Below are positions 15,892 to 19,475 of a stretch of DNA of 19,475 nt, in pieces. The notes under the pieces are model-generated. The model was given only the letters and a program-made list of their open reading frames with translations. It had not been told where the DNA came from and searched no databases. The DNA comes from an uncultured Victivallaceae bacterium (lineage in GTDB: Bacteria; Verrucomicrobiota; Lentisphaeria; Victivallales; Victivallaceae): NCBI GenBank assembly GCA_934663655.1, contig CAKUKT010000012.1, positions 1-19,475 on the forward strand. The letters are read 5' to 3'. How positions within the stretch are numbered: position 1 is the first letter of the stretch; each line of letters begins with the position of its first letter. The translations under genes and the position numbers were made by a program.

Positions 15892-17037
15892 TTATTTTTC
15901 ATCTGTGAAGGCGGCTTTGGCCTCACGGATCGCTTCAAGGTAGGCGAAACGATGAAATTCATCCGGTTCGAGATAGCTGCCTTCAGTCCATTCGTTCCAG
16001 GCGTTGATGGTGACGACGCGCTGCTCCGGAGGCCGCGCGGCGACGAAGTCGCAGGCGGCGCGGATCGCCGCCCCGAACTCTTCGGGGGTGGTGCTCATCG
16101 TCGCCATGTAGGGGTAACCGCGATCGGTGTATTCGGTCTCCTGCAATGTGCGCGGAGAAGCGTCCCAGCCCATCGTCACGTTTGGGAAGTAGGGCGCCGC
16201 GTAAGTTGAAGCGGCGCTGTCCCAGTAGGCGCGGTTGGCGGCGAACACCTCCGCATAAGGGGTGACCGGGAACCTCTCCAGCCGGGCGTGGTGCACCCAG
16301 ACGTAACTGGTGACGCTGTCGAGCCCGAAAAGCTTCACCAGCGCCGCCGGATCACTGATCGTTTGCTCACCGGGCAGCAGCTGCAGCCCCCACAATACGC
16401 CGTTGAGATGGATGCCGGGAAAGCCCGCCGAGCGCGCTTTTTCCCGGAAACGCTCCAGCGCAGCGGCGGCCTCGTTCCAGCCGCCGAAGCTTTCGGCGAT
16501 GCGGTAGAGTTCATAAATTGAGAAGTAGGGCGCTCCGGCGATTCTCCAGTATTCCGGACGGGAGAAGTGGTGTTCGATCACATAGTCGGTCATGCGTTCA
16601 AAACTTTCCGGAGTCACCGCGCCTGGATAGAGCAGCTCGGGGTTGAGGTCGGCGGGAACCGGGTGAATGTCCACCCAGTTGTGGTTGGCCCACATCAGCG
16701 CATAGCGCAGACGTGAACGATTCGCGGCGCCGAAAAAACCTTCATTAAGCGCCCGTTCGAGGAAGGTTCCGTCGTTGTAATAGTACCAGTCGTAGATGAA
16801 AACATCCACTCCGTGATTGGCCGCGGCGGCGATTTTCTGCTCCATCACCCGCGGATCCGCCTCGTCGCCATATCCCCAGAGGGGACAATTCGGCTGGCGG
16901 TGGCCGGGAAAACGCGGCCGGGCCCGGCGAACCAGTTCCCATTCATTCCAGCCCGGCCCGTGAGTGAGCGCGTTGCGGGCGTCGGAATGGTAGTTGGGAA
17001 AGTAATATGCCGCGATGGTGGGAACAGAGTGAACCAT
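15892..17037 (-). CDS. WbsX/GH99-like glycan-processing protein
   Basis: The 381-residue protein fits the WbsX (glycosyltransferase/GH99-like) family found in O-antigen and exopolysaccharide clusters. The N-terminus has IAAYYFPNYH and GPGWNEWELVRRARPRFPGH; the middle has HGVDVFIYDWYYYNDG and LMWANHNW; the C-terminus has INAWNEWTEGSYLEPDE, where Glu349 and Glu352 match the acidic pair used by GH99 enzymes. No signal peptide is present, so it is probably cytoplasmic. The start is ATG 17037, with GGAG eight bases upstream; the frame from 17085 would include the promoter -10 and is rejected. Its own promoter lies in the 79-bp gap after dus, and the repeat lipoprotein follows at 16 bp. Whether it transfers or hydrolyses sugar is not established for this family. 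Confidence 0.88.
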   Translation of the reverse strand: MVHSVPTIAAYYFPNYHSDARNALTHGPGWNEWELVRRARPRFPGHRQPNCPLWGYGDEADPRVMEQKIAAAANHGVDVFIYDWYYYNDGTFLERALNEGFFGAANRSRLRYALMWANHNWVDIHPVPADLNPELLYPGAVTPESFERMTDYVIEHHFSRPEYWRIAGAPYFSIYELYRIAESFGGWNEAAAALERFREKARSAGFPGIHLNGVLWGLQLLPGEQTISDPAALVKLFGLDSVTSYVWVHHARLERFPVTPYAEVFAANRAYWDSAASTYAAPYFPNVTMGWDASPRTLQETEYTDRGYPYMATMSTTPEEFGAAIRAACDFVAARPPEQRVVTINAWNEWTEGSYLEPDEFHRFAYLEAIREAKAAFTDEK

Positions 17038-17071
17038 TTTCATTTCTCCGCAGTTGAATCGTTTTCCCGGG

Positions 17072-17100
17072 AATATAATCTTCAAAGCTCTTTTTTACAA
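17072..17100 (-). promoter_or_regulatory. Promoter of the WbsX-lipoprotein unit
   Basis: The minus strand has TTGTAA (17100-17095), 17 bp, then TATATT (17077-17072), in the AT-rich gap after dus. The predicted start near 17065 gives a short leader of about 28 nt. Confidence 0.65.
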
Positions 17101-17116
17101 GACCAAATAAACTGAT

Positions 17117-18112
17117 TCAGCTATTTGCCGAGAATTTGCGCGGGGCTGAAGCTGAAACCGGTCTGGCCCGTTCCAGCAGCGCGAGCAGGTCGCCACGCCG
17201 GCTGAGCAACGAAGCCTCCGCCCGGAGCGAACCGGGAAAACCGCGCCCGCGCAGATAGTCGTGGACGATTTTGCGGGCGCACTTCATCGCGGTGGTTTCT
17301 CCGTAGAGTTCGATCATGCCGTCGATATGTTCGAGCACCACCTCCCGCCACTCCGCCAGCGACGGCGGCGCACCGCCGGCGATTTCGCGGAACAACCAGG
17401 GATTGCCCATCGCCCCCTGCGCCAGCATTATTCGCGAACACCCGCTTGCCGCACGCAGCGCCGCCCAGCTTTCCGGCGAATTTACCCCGCCGTTGGCGAT
17501 TACCGGGGTACCGGGCAACGCCTCCCGGACTGCGCCGATGATCGCCGCCGCCACCTCCCCGGAATAGAAGTGTTCGAGCGTGCGGCCGTGAATAGTCAGC
17601 GCCCGGGCGCCGAGTTCGACGAGGCCGCGGCACAACTCGATGGTCGGCGCGGGATCGGCGGCATCGAGAATCCGCAGTTTCGCAGTCAGCGGAAACGGAG
17701 AATATTCGCGCAATACCGAGAAACAGCTGAGCGCCTGTTCGCGTCGGCGTCCGAGCGCGGCGCCGGCGCCCTTTTTCACCACTTTGGGTACCGGACAACC
17801 GAGATTGAAATCAAGTACTTCAAAGCGGTGTCGGGACAGTTCTTCGCAGGCGCGCCGGAGCAGTTCCGGTTCGGCGCCCACCAGCTGCACCCCGAGAAAC
17901 TCCTCATCACCGCCGCGGTACAGCAGCGGCGACGAACGTCCGGACGCATAGGCCAGGCTGGCGGCATCCACCATCTCCGTAAAGGCAAAACGGCAGCCGC
18001 ACCGGCGCGCGGCGCGACGGTAGGCGAAATCAGTGAACCCCGCCAGCGGCGCGAGGAGCAGCGCTGATTCCGGATAGATTGTTTCCGGAACAGGTGTGGA
18101 GGAGCTGTTCAT
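17117..18112 (-). CDS. dus: tRNA-dihydrouridine synthase (DusB-like)
   Basis: The 331-residue flavoenzyme reduces uridines in the D-loop of tRNA with NADPH and FMN. It has the N-terminal LAPLAGFTD (20-28), a TEMVDAASL loop, the active-site motif FNLGCP with Cys106, followed by PKVVKKGAGAAL, then LTIHGRT (172-178), the FMN-binding IANGGV (205-210) and AQGAMGNPWLF (231-241). The C-terminal helical domain has CARKIVHDYLRG. Length and motif order are normal for the DusB-like group; the exact uridine specificity cannot be read. There is no clear Shine-Dalgarno before the ATG. It lies 110 bp behind the sigma factor gene, with a hairpin (18167-18183) in the gap that lacks a T tract, so read-through from purL and sigma is likely. 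Confidence 0.93.
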   Translation of the reverse strand: MNSSSTPVPETIYPESALLLAPLAGFTDFAYRRAARRCGCRFAFTEMVDAASLAYASGRSSPLLYRGGDEEFLGVQLVGAEPELLRRACEELSRHRFEVLDFNLGCPVPKVVKKGAGAALGRRREQALSCFSVLREYSPFPLTAKLRILDAADPAPTIELCRGLVELGARALTIHGRTLEHFYSGEVAAAIIGAVREALPGTPVIANGGVNSPESWAALRAASGCSRIMLAQGAMGNPWLFREIAGGAPPSLAEWREVVLEHIDGMIELYGETTAMKCARKIVHDYLRGRGFPGSLRAEASLLSRRGDLLALLERARPVSASAPRKFSANS

Positions 18113-18166
18113 GGTTAGGGTCGCCCGGGAGGTTTTAAAATCATCTTCTTTTCATCGGTTTTTCCG

Positions 18167-18183
18167 GCACTCCGGCGGAGTGC
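18167..18183 (-). other. Hairpin between the sigma factor and dus
   Basis: GCACTCC-GCC-GGAGTGC is a perfect 7-bp stem with a 3-nt loop, 40 nt after the sigma stop on the minus strand. An A-rich rather than T-rich stretch follows, so it is not a standard terminator; a role in mRNA processing is possible. Confidence 0.35.
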
Positions 18184-18222
18184 GCCGAAAGAGCCGCAAG
18201 GCAGCTTCCGGAAGGATCGCAC

Positions 18223-18954
18223 CTACTTCATGCGTTCATTGAGCTTACGCAGCGCCCGCATTTGAATCTGCCGGACGCGTTCATTGGAGCAGTTCATCTC
18301 CCGGCCGACCTCATCGAGGGTCCGCACCGGTTCCCCGTCCAGACCGAAACGCAGTTTCAGTACCCGTCGTTCGCGTTCGCTGAGCGTATCGAGCAGCGAC
18401 AGCAGCTGATTGATCTCCTCGACCCGGATCAGTTCCTGATCCGGCCCCGGGGTTGCCGAATCGCCGAGCAGATCGAGGTATTCCCCGCTCTCCGGATCGT
18501 CGGAGGCCAGCGCGGTATTCAGCGAACGCACGTCCGCAAGCGAATCATTGCGCAGTCGGCGCACCGCAAGTTCGGAGAGTCCTGCGGCCGCGGCGATCTC
18601 CTGATCGGTGGGCGGATGGCCGAGTTCGCGCTCGAGTGCGGCGGCTACGCGCTTGATCCGCCGGGACTTCAGCTGAGCCCCGATCGGCACCCGCACCGCG
18701 CTCCGCTGATCGGCGATCGCCTGTCGGATCGCCTGTTTGATCCACCAGGCGCTGTAGGTGCTGAATTTTCCCTGCGAAGGATCATATTTCTGCGCGGCGG
18801 TTATCAACCCGAGGTTGCCCTCGGCCACCAGATCCTCCCAGTCCAGACCTCGACCGATGAAACTGTTGGCGATCTTCATCACCAGACGCAGGTTATCCCG
18901 GATCAGCTCCTCACTGTCGGAATTATCGGCCGGGGGGGCGGGATTTTCCTGCAT
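18223..18954 (-). CDS. Short sigma-70 family RNA polymerase sigma factor
   Basis: The 243-residue protein directs RNA polymerase to promoters. Region 2 (about 16-88) has LIRDNLRLVMKIANSF, WEDLVAEGNLGLI and the -10-contacting KFSTYSAWWIKQAIRQAI. Region 3 spans about 95-170, and region 4 (183-240) has LSERERRVLKLRFGL, then TLDEVGREMNCSNERVRQIQ, the -35 helix-turn-helix. Region 1.1 and nearly all of 1.2 are missing: region 2.1 begins only 15 residues in. It is therefore not the housekeeping RpoD but a group 2/3 RpoD-like factor. It lacks the RpoH-box signature, so a heat-shock label is not supported. AAGGA lies about 11 bases before the ATG. It follows purL by 50 bp and precedes dus. Confidence 0.93.
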   Translation of the reverse strand: MQENPAPPADNSDSEELIRDNLRLVMKIANSFIGRGLDWEDLVAEGNLGLITAAQKYDPSQGKFSTYSAWWIKQAIRQAIADQRSAVRVPIGAQLKSRRIKRVAAALERELGHPPTDQEIAAAAGLSELAVRRLRNDSLADVRSLNTALASDDPESGEYLDLLGDSATPGPDQELIRVEEINQLLSLLDTLSERERRVLKLRFGLDGEPVRTLDEVGREMNCSNERVRQIQMRALRKLNERMK

Positions 18955-19004
18955 CTTTGTGACATCCTTCAGTTCCGGCGGCTCCGCGGCCGCTCGGGAT
19001 ACGG

Positions 19005-19475
19005 TTAAACCTGATCGAGTGTCCGCTGATAACGCTTGCGGATATCCTCAAGCGTGACCGAGAATCCGGATTTCCCGGTGAAACGGATTTCCGCAGTTGG
19101 CGTGACGCGACCGACCCGGGCGAAAACGCTCCCGGCGAGCAGAGACTCAAATTCCGGAGCTTTTTCCGGAGAAACCGTCGCGACGAAGCGGCTGTGCGAC
19201 TCCGAAAAGAGCACTTCCGCCGGGTTGCACCCTTCGGCCGGAATCGCTTCGAGCTCCAGTTCCATGCCGAGGCGGCCGGCCAGCGCGCTCTTGGCGAAGG
19301 CGACCGCGAGGCCGCCGAGTGCCGGCGTCACCAGCGAATTGACCAGTCCGCGGGCGGTGGTTTCGGAAACCCGTTCGTAAAGCTTCCGGGCGGTTTCGGC
19401 ATCCAAGTGCGGAACCCGGTTGCCGGTGAAGCCGAGCAGATTGAAAAATTCGCTGCCGCCGAGTTCCGGCCGGGT
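19005..19475 (-). CDS. purL: Phosphoribosylformylglycinamidine synthase II, C-terminal part (5'-truncated)
   Basis: The frame is open to the right edge; 156 C-terminal residues are visible. They match the end of the PurL synthase subunit, which uses ATP and glutamine-derived ammonia to turn FGAR into FGAM in purine synthesis. Marks are GGSEFFNLLG near the edge, LVNSLVTPALGGLAVAFAKS (the family's 'D.S.GGLAVAL' region, with Thr-Pro-Ala in place of the commoner Asp-x-Ser), and VLFSESHSRFVATV, then a final block with GRVTP and a short basic tail. A TTG at 19406 could be mistaken for a start, but the match continues upstream of it. The gene continues beyond the window, so full length and subtype (small versus large PurL) are uncertain. 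It is 50 bp upstream of the sigma factor on the same strand. Confidence 0.88.
   Translation of the reverse strand, partial: TRPELGGSEFFNLLGFTGNRVPHLDAETARKLYERVSETTARGLVNSLVTPALGGLAVAFAKSALAGRLGMELELEAIPAEGCNPAEVLFSESHSRFVATVSPEKAPEFESLLAGSVFARVGRVTPTAEIRFTGKSGFSVTLEDIRKRYQRTLDQV

Noticed and set aside
17261..18067. 268-codon plus-strand frame across dus
   Set aside because: It is antisense to an intact dus gene and shows low-complexity Arg/Gln/Ala composition with no domain.
18167..18183. Hairpin after the sigma factor as a terminator
   Set aside because: On the minus strand it is followed by CGGAAAAACC rather than a T tract.
18262..19008. 248-codon plus-strand frame across the sigma factor
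   Set aside because: It is a shadow of the sigma gene, where regions 2 and 4 are unambiguous on the minus strand.
19005..19406. Short independent gene starting at TTG 19406
   Set aside because: The frame continues to the window edge with PurL-like sequence (GGSEFFNLLG), so it is the end of a longer gene.

Overview
The window looks like a chromosomal segment of a fairly GC-rich bacterium, most likely of the Lentisphaerota/Victivallales (PVC superphylum). This is inferred from the gene mix: a PulG-type pseudopilin with an H-X9-DG motif beside a secreted TIM-barrel hydrolase, a WbsX/GH99-like protein, a long-clade pyrophosphate-dependent phosphofructokinase, a lipoprotein S41 protease, and Shine-Dalgarno-led genes. 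No mobile element, CRISPR array or rRNA is visible. One tRNA gene, tRNA-Arg(CCT), is present with an encoded CCA end.

Layout. 1-1895 (minus): a DUF815-like AAA+ ATPase followed 19 bp later by the N-terminal part of a polytopic GT39-like membrane protein, with a good promoter in front. 1921-2040 (minus): tRNA-Arg and its strong intrinsic terminator. 2109-4193 (minus): a small lipoprotein of unknown function and a lipoprotein carboxyl-terminal protease. 4330-8514 (plus): housekeeping genes pfp, gatC, gatA, ruvC, closed by a terminator whose loop contains the ruvC stop codon. 8522-12388 (minus): a secreted hydrolase-like protein and a pseudopilin behind a near-consensus promoter and a roughly 186-nt structured leader. 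12424-13377 (plus): a divergent AraC regulator. 13347-17100 (minus): a two-gene unit of a WbsX/GH99-like protein and an 842-residue lipoprotein rich in aromatic repeats; the lipoprotein gene overlaps araC tail to tail by 31 bp. 17117-19475 (minus): dus, a short sigma-70 factor and the C-terminal part of purL.

How the parts may work together (inference). The AraC protein probably controls the divergent hydrolase-pseudopilin unit, a pattern that fits glycan sensing and degradation at the cell surface. The WbsX-lipoprotein pair next to it has its own promoter and may concern surface polysaccharide. Several minus-strand genes share a promoter of the form TTGNNN-N17-TATATT. The most novel-looking items are the aromatic-repeat lipoprotein paired with WbsX, the hydrolase/pseudopilin/AraC locus with its long leader, and the DUF815-like ATPase coupled to a membrane glycosyltransferase.
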